Positions 1 through 8,493 of a stretch of DNA of 42,745 nucleotides are shown piece after piece. Each line of letters opens with the position of its first letter. Position 1 is the stretch's first letter. The notes beneath the pieces are model-generated. The model was not told the DNA's origin. It did no database searches and saw only the letters and a program-made list of their open reading frames with translations. Source of the stretch: an uncultured Acidimicrobiales bacterium (GTDB taxonomy: Bacteria; Actinomycetota; Acidimicrobiia; Acidimicrobiales; SHLQ01). The DNA lies in contig CALHXU010000082.1 in the NCBI GenBank assembly GCA_938040365.1, forward strand, positions 1 to 42,745, read 5' to 3'. Made by a program: the position numbers and the translations under genes.

Positions 1-159
1 CAAACCAAGCTGCTCAGCCATCTGCGCCCACACCGCCTCGTCATAACCAGACTCGGTCTCCATCAACTCACGAACCGTGTCCTCACCCGACTTCTCCTCC
101 AAAAACTGGCGGACAAACGAGCGAAGCTGGTCTTGTTCTTCGGTGAAGGCAAAATTCAT
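1..159 (-). CDS. Acyl-CoA dehydrogenase, N-terminal fragment (cut by window edge)
   Basis: Only the first 53 codons are in the window; the frame stays open to base 1. The protein begins MNFAFTEEQDQLRSFVRQFL, the typical opening helix of FadE-type acyl-CoA dehydrogenases (FTEEQ..LR..VR.FL), which oxidise acyl-CoA to 2-enoyl-CoA with FAD. The ATG at 157-159 is preceded on the minus strand by AGGAAG (168-173) at good spacing. The gene follows the enoyl-CoA hydratase by 50 bases on the same strand, so it is probably the fourth gene of the thiolase operon. The catalytic residue lies outside the window, so subfamily and substrate cannot be judged. Confidence 0.82.
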   Translation of the reverse strand, partial: MNFAFTEEQDQLRSFVRQFLEEKSGEDTVRELMETESGYDEAVWAQMAEQLGL

Positions 160-209
160 AGCCGTAACTTCCTTTTTGCGTTGAGTTGATTGGTGTCGTG
201 TGGGACGGG

Positions 210-971
210 TCAGGTGCCGGTCCACTCGGGGGGCCGGCGTTGCGCAAACGCTCGCGGCCCTTCTTTTGCGTCGTTCGATGAGAACACGCCATCGAACAAG
301 GTCTTTTGGAATGTCCAGTAGTCGGCTTCGCTCATGTCGACTGCTGCCTTGATGAGACGTTTTGAGGCTGAGACGGCGAGGGGCGCGTTCTTGGCGATGC
401 GCTCTGCCAAGGTCAGCGCGGTGGCGACGGCTTCGCCGCGTTCAACGAGGCGGCTGACCAATCCGAGGCCTGCGGCTTCGTCGGACAAAATTGGGTCGCC
501 GGTCAACGCCATCTCCATGGCGCGTCCATAGCCAACCCGGCTGGGCAGCCGCTGCAGGCCACCGCCTCCGGCAAAGAGGCCGACCCCGACTTCGGGAATG
601 CCAAGCTTGACTCCTTTGGCCGCAACAAGGAGGTCACAGGTCAGGGCGAGTTCGAGGCCGCCAGCGAGGGCGAATCCCTCGAGTGCGCCGATGAGCGGCT
701 TCTTGGCGCCCTTCTTGATGAACGTCATGAGGGGGCCGATGTCTTCGCCAGCGGCGAATGCCTTGAGGTCCATGCCAGCACAAAAGCCCTTGCCGGTTCC
801 GGTGAGGACCGCCGCAGTGAGCGTCGCGTCGTCTTCGAGCTCGCCGATCGCGTCGACGAGCCCGTGGGACAGATCACCGTTGATAGCGTTCATGGCGTCT
901 GGCCGATTGAGAGTGATGAGCAGCACTCGGTCGTGGCGCTCGGTCAGGACTGCGGAAGCTTCGCCTGTCAT
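210..971 (-). CDS. Enoyl-CoA hydratase/isomerase (crotonase family)
   Basis: 253 residues, normal crotonase length. The expected reaction is hydration of a 2-enoyl-CoA in beta-oxidation, in the cytoplasm. The CoA/oxyanion-hole segment FCAGMDLK is at 63-70 and GGLELAL at 104-110. Both catalytic glutamates of true hydratases appear to be present: E107 in GGLELAL and E127 in GIPEVGVG, equivalent to Glu144 and Glu164 of rat mitochondrial hydratase. Its start overlaps the end of the SDR gene by four bases (968-971), which indicates translational coupling in a thiolase-SDR-hydratase operon. Because both glutamates are kept, hydratase is favoured over isomerase. The substrate is unknown. Confidence 0.88.
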   Translation of the reverse strand: MTGEASAVLTERHDRVLLITLNRPDAMNAINGDLSHGLVDAIGELEDDATLTAAVLTGTGKGFCAGMDLKAFAAGEDIGPLMTFIKKGAKKPLIGALEGFALAGGLELALTCDLLVAAKGVKLGIPEVGVGLFAGGGGLQRLPSRVGYGRAMEMALTGDPILSDEAAGLGLVSRLVERGEAVATALTLAERIAKNAPLAVSASKRLIKAAVDMSEADYWTFQKTLFDGVFSSNDAKEGPRAFAQRRPPEWTGT

Positions 972-1744
972 TTCGGAGGCATCCGGATGCCACCGTCGAC
1001 GCGAACGGTCTCGGCGTTCATGTACGGGTTGGTGATGAGGTCCATCACCATAAAGGCAAGTTCTTCGCCGTCACCGAGGCGCTTTGGGAAGAGCACCGAT
1101 TCGCCGAGATGCGCTTTGAACTCGTCGGCCTTTTCACCACGTCCATAGATCGGGGTATCGATCAGGCCAGGGGCGATTGTGTTGACGCGAACGCCGACAG
1201 ACGAAAGGTCACGGGCGATCGGCAAGGTCATGCCGACGATGCCTCCCTTTGACGCTGAGTAGGCGCACTGGCCAATCTGTCCATCGAATGCAGCACACGA
1301 GGCCATGTTGACGATGGCGCCTCGCTGTCCGTCGTCATCGACGGGGTCGGTCTTTGCCATTGCGGCTGCGGCGCGGCTCAACATGTTGAACGAACCAACG
1401 AGGTTGATCTCGACCACCTTGCGGAACGCGTCGAGGTCGAAGGGTTCGCCGTTTCGAGCGACGGTGCGGCCAGCCCAACCAATGCCAGCTGAGTTCACGA
1501 GCGCCCGGAGCGGACCGAGCTCGCTCGCAGCGGCGATTGCGGCGTCGGCGTCTTCGGTCGAGGTGACATCGCACTTAACGAAGATCCCGCCGAGCTCCGA
1601 TGCGACTGCTTGGCCTTCGTCTTTGCGGTCGGCAATGACGACGTGGCTGCCTGCCGCTGCGAGTTGGCGGGCGGCTGCGAGGCCAATGCCCGACGCACCT
1701 CCGGTGATGATCGAGCTAGTTCCTTCAAGATTGAGTCGAGGCAT
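968..1744 (-). CDS. Short-chain dehydrogenase, 3-hydroxyacyl-CoA dehydrogenase type 2-like
   Basis: 258 residues from the ATG at 1742-1744, whose A shares the stop codon of the thiolase (TAATG). A longer in-frame extension upstream is very Arg-rich and looks like non-coding overlap with the thiolase. The cofactor motif TGGASGIG is at 14-21, followed by NSAG near 84-87. The catalytic triad appears as S149, Y162 and K166 (YSASK). The C-terminal half resembles HSD10-type 3-hydroxyacyl-CoA dehydrogenases, and the position between thiolase and hydratase supports NAD-dependent oxidation of 3-hydroxyacyl-CoA. Confidence is high for SDR and moderate for the acyl-CoA role. Confidence 0.85.
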   Translation of the reverse strand: MPRLNLEGTSSIITGGASGIGLAAARQLAAAGSHVVIADRKDEGQAVASELGGIFVKCDVTSTEDADAAIAAASELGPLRALVNSAGIGWAGRTVARNGEPFDLDAFRKVVEINLVGSFNMLSRAAAAMAKTDPVDDDGQRGAIVNMASCAAFDGQIGQCAYSASKGGIVGMTLPIARDLSSVGVRVNTIAPGLIDTPIYGRGEKADEFKAHLGESVLFPKRLGDGEELAFMVMDLITNPYMNAETVRVDGGIRMPPK

Positions 1745-2913
1745 TACGCGTCGATCCTTTCGATAAGGGTGCCGTTTGCGAGGCCGCCGCCTTCGCACAT
1801 GGCTTGGTAGCCGTAGCGGCCGTCGGTGCGTTCGAGTTCGTTGAGGAGGGTGGTCATGAGCTTGGCTCCTGAGCAGCCGAGGGGATGACCGAGGGCAATT
1901 GCGCCACCGTTGACGTTGACTTTGTCGAGGTTGACGCCAGTTTCTTTTTGCCAGGCGAGAACGACCGAAGCAAAGGCCTCGTTGATCTCGAAGAGGTCGA
2001 CATCGTCGAGCGTAATGTCGGCTTTGGCGAAGAGCTTTTCGGTGACCGGAATTGGGCCCTTCAACATGGTGACCGGGTCGGTGCCGGTCACGGCAAAGTT
2101 GCGGAAGACCGCCCGCGGCTTGAGCCCTAGTTCGTCTGCCTTTGAGCGGCTCATGATGAGTACCGCTGCAGCGCCATCGCTGATCTGGCTCGAGGTGCCC
2201 GCGGTGATCGACCCATCTTCACGAAATGCCGGCTTGAGCGAGGCGAGCCTCTCGGCGGTGGTGCCTTCACGAATACCCTCGTCTCGGGTCATCATCACGG
2301 TCTCGCCGTCGATCTCGACAGGTACGGGGATGATCTCGTTGTCGAAGCGTCCCTCGTTCGTTGCTTGCAACGCACGGCGCTGGCTTTCGGCGCCGAAGGC
2401 GTCCATATCTTCTCGGCTGATGTCGTATTCATCGGCGATCATCTCTGCGCCGATGCCCTGCGGTGGCAGGCGGGTCTCGGCATAGCGATCTTTCATGGTC
2501 TTTGGGAATGGCTTTCCGAGGCCCTCGACAATCGTCGATCCCATTGGTGTGCGGGTCATCACCTCGACACCGGCGGCGACGACCACGTCGTATGCTCCGG
2601 CCATCACACCCTGGGCAGCGAAGTGAACCGATTGTTGGCTCGAGCCGCACTGGCGGTCGACGGTCGTGGCAGGAACCGACTCTGGCCAGCCCGCCGCAAG
2701 CACCGCGTTGCGGCCAATGTTGAGCGCTTGCTCGCCAGCCTGCATAACACAACCCATGACGACGTCATCGACGAGGGCCGGGTCGAGGTTGTTGCGTTCC
2801 TCCAACGCTTTGAGAACGTGGGCGGCAAGGTCGGCTGGATGCCAATCCTTAAGCATGCCGTTGCGTCTTCCGGTTGGCGTGCGGACCGCATCGACGATGA
2901 CTGCTTCTTCCAT
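1744..2913 (-). CDS. Acetyl-CoA C-acyltransferase (thiolase)
   Basis: 389 residues, full-length thiolase. It should cleave 3-oxoacyl-CoA with CoA to release acetyl-CoA. The nucleophilic cysteine is C89 in DRQCGSSQQ. NEAF, GHPLGCSG and the C-terminal CEGGG supply the remaining active-site His and Cys loops. It is the first gene of the operon running to the hydratase and probably to the truncated acyl-CoA dehydrogenase, so one transcript would carry a near-complete beta-oxidation spiral. A promoter with an embedded palindrome lies upstream at 3031-3059. The start ATG is followed by EEAVIVDAVRTP, the usual thiolase opening. Confidence 0.93.
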   Translation of the reverse strand: MEEAVIVDAVRTPTGRRNGMLKDWHPADLAAHVLKALEERNNLDPALVDDVVMGCVMQAGEQALNIGRNAVLAAGWPESVPATTVDRQCGSSQQSVHFAAQGVMAGAYDVVVAAGVEVMTRTPMGSTIVEGLGKPFPKTMKDRYAETRLPPQGIGAEMIADEYDISREDMDAFGAESQRRALQATNEGRFDNEIIPVPVEIDGETVMMTRDEGIREGTTAERLASLKPAFREDGSITAGTSSQISDGAAAVLIMSRSKADELGLKPRAVFRNFAVTGTDPVTMLKGPIPVTEKLFAKADITLDDVDLFEINEAFASVVLAWQKETGVNLDKVNVNGGAIALGHPLGCSGAKLMTTLLNELERTDGRYGYQAMCEGGGLANGTLIERIDA

Positions 2914-2973
2914 GGGCTTCTCCTGCGTTCTGTGCCGAGCCGTTCGCTCAACGCGTGTGCCCCGACCACGGCG

Positions 2974-3003
2974 TGAGTGGCCGCTGCATGAGCGGCCGCT
3001 GCA
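2974..3003. repeat. 15-base tandem repeat in the thiolase leader
   Basis: Two adjacent 15-base units, 2974-2988 and 2989-3003, differ at one base (TGAGTGGCCGCTGCA and TGAGCGGCCGCTGCA). They lie between the predicted thiolase promoter and its start codon, so they would be transcribed as part of the 5' leader. No function is evident; a small replication-slippage duplication is the simplest reading. Confidence 0.8.
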
Positions 3004-3030
3004 TTAGTACAGGACAATATGATACAAGAT

Positions 3031-3059
3031 TGTATAGTTCGAATTCGACATATATGCAA
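3031..3059 (-). promoter_or_regulatory. Core promoter of the thiolase operon
   Basis: Read on the minus strand, TTGCAT (3054-3059) and TATACA (3031-3036) are separated by exactly 17 bases. This is close to the housekeeping sigma -35/-10 layout. Transcription would start near 3024 and leave a leader of about 110 bases. The spacer holds a TTCGAATTCGAC element, so a protein bound there would block RNA polymerase. Confidence 0.6.
3038..3049 (+). promoter_or_regulatory. TTC-N6-GAA family operator in the thiolase promoter
   Basis: TTCGAATTCGAC, containing the perfect 10-base palindrome TCGAATTCGA, lies in the spacer of the thiolase promoter. It is one of eight related sites in the window (consensus TTCGAWWWNGAA) and departs from consensus only at its last base. 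The preceding TAG matches the sites at 9204, 25271 and 42237. Repression is inferred from position; the binding protein is not shown by the sequence, though MftR is the leading candidate. Confidence 0.55.
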
Positions 3060-3128
3060 CACGGCAGGAAGTGACCTCGGGCGTCCGGACGTTCGGGTCT
3101 GTTTCTGCGCCCTTGCTTTGCTCTGTAC

Positions 3129-4307
3129 TTAGCTATCGACCCCAAGGTCTCGCCGGAATCCCTCTGGAATGAGGAGGTCGTCGGGGGACAGCTGAGCGAC
3201 GCTCGAATGACCGAGCGCCCGCAATGCCGAGTCGACCCCGTCGCGCATGATGTCGAGTACGTTTTCAACGCCAGCTTGACCGTTTGCCGCGAGACCCCAC
3301 AATGCAGCTCGTCCGAGCATGACGGCGCGTGCCCCGAACGCGAGCGCCTTGACCACGTCACTGCCGCGGCGGATCCCACCGTCGAGCACCACATCGATTT
3401 CACCGCCGACCGCTTCGGCGATTGCTGGCAACGCTCGGATCGTCGCCGGCGTCCCATCGATGTTGTTCCCGCCATGGTTCGACACCGAGATGGCGTGCAT
3501 CCCAGCATCGACGGCACGCTTGGCATCATCGACTCGCATGACCCCCTTGATCATCATTGGGCCACCCCATTCCTCGCGGAGCCATTCAAGATCTGACCAC
3601 GACGGCGGCGGGGTCATCATCCACTCGCCGTAGGACTCAAAGAACGTCGGCATATGATCGGGCGAGACCGCCATATTCGGCACCGACAGGTCGGGCAATT
3701 CGCCGGCGCGCAACCAATCGAGCAGCCAACGCGGGCGCACGATCGTCTCGGGAGCATGCTTGAGCATCGTGCGGATATCGATCTTCTCGGGGATTGTTGG
3801 GCTGCCCCAATCGCGGCTGTGCACGAACGACCAGTCGAGGGTCACGATCGCTCCAACCGCACCGGCGTCACGAGCCCGGTCCATGCGAATCACCATGTCT
3901 TCACGGGTACCCGACCAATACAGCTGAATGAAGGTCTTGGGGTTCGCAGCGACAACCTCCGCGATTGGCTTGCTCCCAAACGAGCTCAACCCCATTGCGG
4001 TCCCTCGAGCTGCAGCAGCTGCAGCAGAGGCGACCTCAGCGCGAGGGTGCACGGCTTGGACGCCGGTCGGCGAGATCAGCACCGGGATGTCGAGATGCTG
4101 GCCCATCACCTCAACCGAGAGGTCGCGACTCGCCGATAGTCCGGCGATTCGCGGAGCGAACTGCAACTCGCTAAACGCGTCGCAGTTGTCCGCTCGGGTC
4201 TGGCCGCGTTCGGCGCCCGCGTGCAGTGCGGCATGGACCGACTTTGGTAGACGTTTCGCCGACCGTTGTTCGGCAACGGCGATCGATTCGAACCAGTCAT
4301 TACTCAT
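3129..4307 (-). CDS. mftD: MftD, mycofactocin FMN-dependent maturase
   Basis: 392 residues of the FMN-dependent alpha-hydroxy-acid dehydrogenase (lactate oxidase/FMN dehydrogenase) fold. In characterised mycofactocin pathways MftD oxidatively deaminates the Val-Tyr-derived cyclic intermediate to give the redox-active dicarbonyl core (premycofactocin). Visible active-site elements are K254 (MMIKGV), H278 in SVSNHGGNN, the FMN-phosphate loop DGGIRRG (309-315) and LGR near 331-333. Its start overlaps mftF by four bases. It is the last gene of the operon here, displaced from its more usual place next to mftC. Confidence in the MftD assignment is high because of the linked mftABCEF genes. Confidence 0.93.
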   Translation of the reverse strand: MSNDWFESIAVAEQRSAKRLPKSVHAALHAGAERGQTRADNCDAFSELQFAPRIAGLSASRDLSVEVMGQHLDIPVLISPTGVQAVHPRAEVASAAAAAARGTAMGLSSFGSKPIAEVVAANPKTFIQLYWSGTREDMVIRMDRARDAGAVGAIVTLDWSFVHSRDWGSPTIPEKIDIRTMLKHAPETIVRPRWLLDWLRAGELPDLSVPNMAVSPDHMPTFFESYGEWMMTPPPSWSDLEWLREEWGGPMMIKGVMRVDDAKRAVDAGMHAISVSNHGGNNIDGTPATIRALPAIAEAVGGEIDVVLDGGIRRGSDVVKALAFGARAVMLGRAALWGLAANGQAGVENVLDIMRDGVDSALRALGHSSVAQLSPDDLLIPEGFRRDLGVDS

Positions 4308-5713
4308 GGGCGTCCTTTCGGTTTCGCAAACGGGTTGCGCTCTGATGCAGCAGAGGAAGGTGGCGGTGGTTTCCAGCGGCGCGGAATCACCGGGGTTAGG
4401 TCTCGATGATCTAGTGCCGACTTCCAGACGCCAGACCCATAGGCCACATCGCCGGCTAGATGATGGAGTGGTTGGTTCCTGTCATGGGCGAGTGGCGCCG
4501 TGGCGACGAGCGCTACGGTCATTGCCCGCCGCGACGACACGAGCATCATCACGATCGCGAACGGTGCGAAGAACTGGGTTACGTAGCGGCTGAGGCCGAG
4601 CCAGGTCTGCCAGATCGATCGGAGCGCAAATCTTGTCCGCAACGACCGAGCCGCGGCGGTCGGCGCGAGACTGGAGTGTGTCCGTGCAATCGTTGCGAGT
4701 AACGCTGCCACGAACAGTCGTGGCGCAACCGCCCAGGCGAACAGACAGGTGGCAGTAGGCCACGGCAATCCAAGGAAGTGCAGCACCTTTCCGGGGTGTC
4801 GTTTCGATAATGGTGCAGCCGATGTTCCGTACTGAAAGCGGCGGGCCATCACCGAAGCGATCTCGTGAGGCTCGTCGTGGTTGACCAAGACCGTGGGGTC
4901 ATAACGAACCGACCACCCAGCATCGGCCAGCCTCCACACGAGATCGACATCCTCCCCAACGCGTAGTTCGGGGTCGAACGCGGCGCCATCGACCGAGACC
5001 GCATCGAGGCAACGTCGTCGGACGAGTAGCGCTGCGGTGGGAACGTGGCCGATGCGGGTCAGCGCAGCCACCCGGCCTGGACGGTCGCCGAGATCGAGAA
5101 CGCCCGAACCACCGTGCTCGGCAATGACCCGCGGCGCCACCGCGGCGACCGATGGATCATCGAAGTGTGCGCACAGGGCGTCGATCCAGCCGCTGGTCGC
5201 TACACAGTCGCTGTCGATAAAGGCAATGAACTCCGAGTCGACGTGAGCGAGCGCGCAGTTGCGTGCCGCCGCTGGGCCACCGTTTTGTTTGCGTCGAATC
5301 AGCTGGACGTTATGGGTCGCGCAGATATCTGCAATCGCTCCGGGGTTTACCGACCCGTCGTCGACGACGATCGTCGGGTAGGTCGAATCGAGTGCGCGAA
5401 GGCAGCGGTCTAATTCGGCGGTCCGGTCGAGCACAGGCACCACGACGGTGACGTCGCGACGGACGTCGACCTCGCCAGGAACCGGGTGGGCCATCCCGTT
5501 GCTTATCAACGTCTGGGCGAGCACTCGGGCAGGGAGTGTCAACGGCCGGTCACCGTCACGAATCTGTCGCCACGCAATCGCACCCGGGCTCGACAGACGC
5601 AGTACTCGGAAAGGCGAACCGCCGAGCAATGTCTGTTCGGTTGCCTCGATGGTGTCGGCGTCGACTTCGACATCGAAGGTTTCGGGAAGTGATGTGGTGG
5701 CTTGGGGTGTCAT
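4304..5713 (-). CDS. mftF: MftF, mycofactocin glycosyltransferase (GT2)
   Basis: 469 residues. In known systems MftF adds a beta-1,4-glucan chain to mycofactocin. An N-terminal region of about 85 residues of the MftF type is followed by a GT-A domain with VVVPVLDR (90-97), DDGS (118-121) and the metal-binding DSD (167-169). Hydrophobic stretches follow in the C-terminal third (around FLGLPWPTATCLFAWAVAP and FFAPFAIVMMLVSS), suggesting membrane association. The start overlaps the SDR stop by four bases and the end overlaps mftD by four bases, so it is translated within the mft operon. The C-terminus is rich in Pro, Ser and Arg. Confidence 0.92.
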   Translation of the reverse strand: MTPQATTSLPETFDVEVDADTIEATEQTLLGGSPFRVLRLSSPGAIAWRQIRDGDRPLTLPARVLAQTLISNGMAHPVPGEVDVRRDVTVVVPVLDRTAELDRCLRALDSTYPTIVVDDGSVNPGAIADICATHNVQLIRRKQNGGPAAARNCALAHVDSEFIAFIDSDCVATSGWIDALCAHFDDPSVAAVAPRVIAEHGGSGVLDLGDRPGRVAALTRIGHVPTAALLVRRRCLDAVSVDGAAFDPELRVGEDVDLVWRLADAGWSVRYDPTVLVNHDEPHEIASVMARRFQYGTSAAPLSKRHPGKVLHFLGLPWPTATCLFAWAVAPRLFVAALLATIARTHSSLAPTAAARSLRTRFALRSIWQTWLGLSRYVTQFFAPFAIVMMLVSSRRAMTVALVATAPLAHDRNQPLHHLAGDVAYGSGVWKSALDHRDLTPVIPRRWKPPPPSSAASERNPFAKPKGRP

Positions 5714-6519
5714 AACGCCATCCCAGCGTCGACCGGGACCACTGCGCCGGTCATTGCGCTGTTGGCCTGACTCGCAAGGATGGTGAGCACGTGGGCAACC
5801 TCATCGGGCTCGATGAGCCGTTGCATCGGTTGCTGATTCGCGAACTCAGAAGTATCAGCAAGGTCGTACAGGCGGGCGCTTTCTCTCAGGATCGGGGTGT
5901 TCGTCGATCCCGGGCTGACGGCGTTGGCGGTGATGCCGGTGTCGCCAAGTTCGACCGCGAGCGCTCGGACGAGGCCCTCGACTCCAGCCTTTGCCGCGCA
6001 GTATGCGGCGATCATGGGAAGGCCGCGTTGCGCGCCTGCTGAACTGACGGCGAGGAAGCGTCCACTTCGCGGGGTTGGCCGTTTGAGCATCGCGGGGATC
6101 GACGCCCGAGCGAGCGCGAGCGTGCCACCGAGGTTCACCTCGATCATGGCCCGTTCTGCGGGAATCGGCATCTCCCATTGGGGAACTCCTCCAGCGATCG
6201 CGCCAGCGGCGGCGATGGCGACGTCGACGCCGCCCCACGTCTGTTCTGCCTGCTCAATGGCTGAAGCGATGGCATTCTCATCACGAACGTCGGCAACGAC
6301 GGCGATCCCTGTGCCCGCATCGGGCTGGGCGCACGCGGCGGAAACTACCGCCTCAAGTTCCGCACGGGTTCCGAGCGAGTATGGCAGCGCTGGATCGTCG
6401 GCAGCGATATCGATAGCCAGCACGGCGTAACCATTTCCGATGAGCCGGTGCACGGTCGCTGCGCCGATACCGCGAGCGGCTCCGGTCACGACGGCGACTC
6501 GGTGCACGCTCACACTCAC
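5710..6519 (-). CDS. Mycofactocin-coupled short-chain dehydrogenase
   Basis: 269 residues. The Rossmann motif TGAARGIG (12-19), AAAG (103-106), catalytic S160 and Y173/K177 (YCAAK) are present. After the second strand (AIDIA) there is an insertion of roughly 30 residues (about 41-72) before VVADVRD. Such an insertion is characteristic of mycofactocin-associated SDRs, which are known to hold NAD(H) tightly and need mycofactocin as the external acceptor. The gene is embedded between mftE and mftF with four-base overlaps on both sides. It is probably an alcohol or hydroxy-group dehydrogenase that recycles through mycofactocin; its substrate is unknown. Confidence 0.87.
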   Translation of the reverse strand: MSVSVHRVAVVTGAARGIGAATVHRLIGNGYAVLAIDIAADDPALPYSLGTRAELEAVVSAACAQPDAGTGIAVVADVRDENAIASAIEQAEQTWGGVDVAIAAAGAIAGGVPQWEMPIPAERAMIEVNLGGTLALARASIPAMLKRPTPRSGRFLAVSSAGAQRGLPMIAAYCAAKAGVEGLVRALAVELGDTGITANAVSPGSTNTPILRESARLYDLADTSEFANQQPMQRLIEPDEVAHVLTILASQANSAMTGAVVPVDAGMAL

Positions 6520-7229
6520 GCCCCCGTTCCCGTTCCCGTTCCCGAGAGAATTGGGTCGATGACGTCGAGGAGCTGTTCGAGCAACGAGTCAAGTATCTGT
6601 TCGCCTGCCTCGGCATTTGCACCGGTCGGGTCGCCAAGAACACCCGTTGGGCTGACGGGTCGCACGCCGAGCTGGCGAAGGTCGCCCGCAATGACACCGA
6701 GGGGAGCGGTATTGCCCGCCTCGGCGCGCTCGGTCGAGACGTGGGCGGGGTCGATCGCAAGGAGCATCGAGGTTTCGACAAACCCGGCGTGTGCATCACC
6801 ATCGACCCGTGGAAAGAACGCAACGACACGACGTGCTTTGGAATTGCGACTCTCGGAAACCAGCATCGCCGTTGCGCGCTGTACCGCTGCTGCGTTCCCG
6901 CCGTGTCCGCACACGAAGACCAGGTGATCAAAGGAGTTCGATGCCGAACGGCCGAGTTCGATCAGTACCGTCGCCAGCGCTTCGGTCCCGATCGAAAGCG
7001 TTCCTGGAAAGTCGGCGTGCTCGCCGCTTGCCCCGTAGGCGAGCGGGGGTGCAACGGTGATTGCATCGCGCTCCCCGTCGAGTCGTCGGCAGAGTTCGAC
7101 GGCGATGTCGGTGTCGGTTGAGAGCGGAAGGTGTGGTCCGTGTTGTTCGGTCGAGCCGAGCGGGACGACAAGAATCGTCGACCGCAGACGCTCGGCGTCG
7201 GGCCAGCTGAGCGAGGCGAGCTCAGCCAT
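6516..7229 (-). CDS. mftE: MftE, creatininase-family mycofactocin peptidase
   Basis: 237 residues from the ATG at 7227-7229. The open frame runs about 65 codons further upstream, but that part is an Arg/Pro/Ser-rich shadow of the mftC tail. MftE hydrolyses the MftC-modified precursor to release the Val-Tyr-derived fragment. Creatininase-family metal ligands are visible in GSTEQHGPHLPLSTDTD (E28, H30, D39), with GASGEH and CGHGGN further on. The gene overlaps mftC by eight bases and the following SDR by four. The C-terminus ends in a short Gly-Thr repeat (GTGTGTGA) encoded by tandem GGAACG units, a possible slippage site that seems harmless here. Confidence 0.92.
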   Translation of the reverse strand: MAELASLSWPDAERLRSTILVVPLGSTEQHGPHLPLSTDTDIAVELCRRLDGERDAITVAPPLAYGASGEHADFPGTLSIGTEALATVLIELGRSASNSFDHLVFVCGHGGNAAAVQRATAMLVSESRNSKARRVVAFFPRVDGDAHAGFVETSMLLAIDPAHVSTERAEAGNTAPLGVIAGDLRQLGVRPVSPTGVLGDPTGANAEAGEQILDSLLEQLLDVIDPILSGTGTGTGA

Positions 7230-8493
7230 CCGATCGGGGAGTAGCGTCGGGGGCAAAACCTGCGAGCGGGCTCTCGTCGCAGGCTCGCTCGGGGGTAGTC
7301 CGTTCCGTAGACGATGCTCCGACCGCGGCGAGCGGCGGCTTCGTGGTGATCGACACCGGCGTGTAGGTGAGTGCGGCTGCGGGCCGGGAATGGTCGAGCG
7401 ACGGACGAGGCGTGGTCGCTCCATCGACGTTGCCGAGGAGGTCCTCTGCGTTTCCTTTCACGCACTCAGGGTCGGGGCCGTCGAGCGGTAGGCCGGTGAA
7501 GAACTTTGCTGCCATGCATCCGCCGCGGCAACTGTCATAGGCCGAGCACGATTCGCAGGCGCCACCGCTTTGCGGTTCTCGCAGCGAGGTGAACAGATCA
7601 GATTGCTGCCACACCGCTTGGAACCCGCCGGCGTCGAGGACGTTGCCAGCGAGAAACTCGTCGTGGATCGTAAATGGACACGCATACACATCGCCGATTG
7701 GATCGATGAGACACACGACCCGACCAGCGCCACACAGGTTGAGTCCGGGGAGTGCCTCGCCGTAGGCGTTGAGATGAAAGAACGAGTCGCCGGTCAACAC
7801 CCGTTCGCCGTTGGCGACGAGCCAGTCGTACAGCTCCCGCTGTTGGGGAGCGGTTGGGTGGAGCTGGTCCCACACATCGGCGCCACGGCCCGCCGGTCGA
7901 AGACGCGTGATTCGGAGTTGGGCGGCGTACTTCTTTGCAAGCGCATCGAACGCATCGAGCTGATCGATGTTCTCACGGGTCATCACCACCGAGATCTTGA
8001 ATCCTTCGAAGCCGGCGCTCGCGAGGTTTTCCATCGCCGAGATCGCCATGTCGAACGAGCCGGGTCCTCGGACGGTGTCATTGACCTCGCGGGTGGCGCC
8101 ATCGAGCGAGATCTGCACATCGATGTAGTCGCTCTCGGCGAGCAACCGCGCCCGCTCGGGCGTCAGGTTATTGCCGTTGGTCGAGAACTTGACGCCGACG
8201 CCATTGTCGACCGCGTAGTTCACAATCTCCCAAAAGTCGGAACGAATCGTGGGTTCACCGCCGCCGATGTTCACATAGAACACGCCCATCTCGGCGAGCG
8301 TGTCGACGACGCCCTTGCACTGTTCGGTGGTGAGCTCGTTCGGGTCGCGGCGCCCCGAACTCGATAAACAATGCACGCACGCAAGGTTGCACGAGTAGGT
8401 GAGCTCCCAGGTCATACAGATCGGCGCATCGAGGCCTCGCTCGAAATGGTCGATCAGGGTCGGTGTTGTGTGAACGGCGGTCGTGGTGCTCAT
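7222..8493 (-). CDS. mftC: MftC, radical SAM peptide maturase
   Basis: 423 residues. MftC uses S-adenosylmethionine and iron-sulfur clusters to decarboxylate the C-terminal Tyr of MftA and then cross-link it to the preceding Val. The radical SAM motif is C35-x3-C39-x2-C42, followed by GGGEP. A C-terminal SPASM-type auxiliary cluster region carries CGAGRVVC, a Cys in YACPF, and CESCSAYDSC with CRGGC. A tail of about 75 residues rich in Pro, Thr and Ala follows the last Cys and looks poorly ordered. The start overlaps mftB by four bases (ATGA). The precursor with the right C-terminus lies immediately upstream, so the assignment is secure. Confidence 0.96.
   Translation of the reverse strand: MSTTTAVHTTPTLIDHFERGLDAPICMTWELTYSCNLACVHCLSSSGRRDPNELTTEQCKGVVDTLAEMGVFYVNIGGGEPTIRSDFWEIVNYAVDNGVGVKFSTNGNNLTPERARLLAESDYIDVQISLDGATREVNDTVRGPGSFDMAISAMENLASAGFEGFKISVVMTRENIDQLDAFDALAKKYAAQLRITRLRPAGRGADVWDQLHPTAPQQRELYDWLVANGERVLTGDSFFHLNAYGEALPGLNLCGAGRVVCLIDPIGDVYACPFTIHDEFLAGNVLDAGGFQAVWQQSDLFTSLREPQSGGACESCSAYDSCRGGCMAAKFFTGLPLDGPDPECVKGNAEDLLGNVDGATTPRPSLDHSRPAAALTYTPVSITTKPPLAAVGASSTERTTPERACDESPLAGFAPDATPRSDG

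Noticed and set aside
7230-7424. A longer form of MftE starting 65 codons upstream
   Set aside because: The added segment is an Arg/Pro/Ser-rich overlap with the mftC tail. The ATG at 7229 fits the family length and operon overlap pattern.
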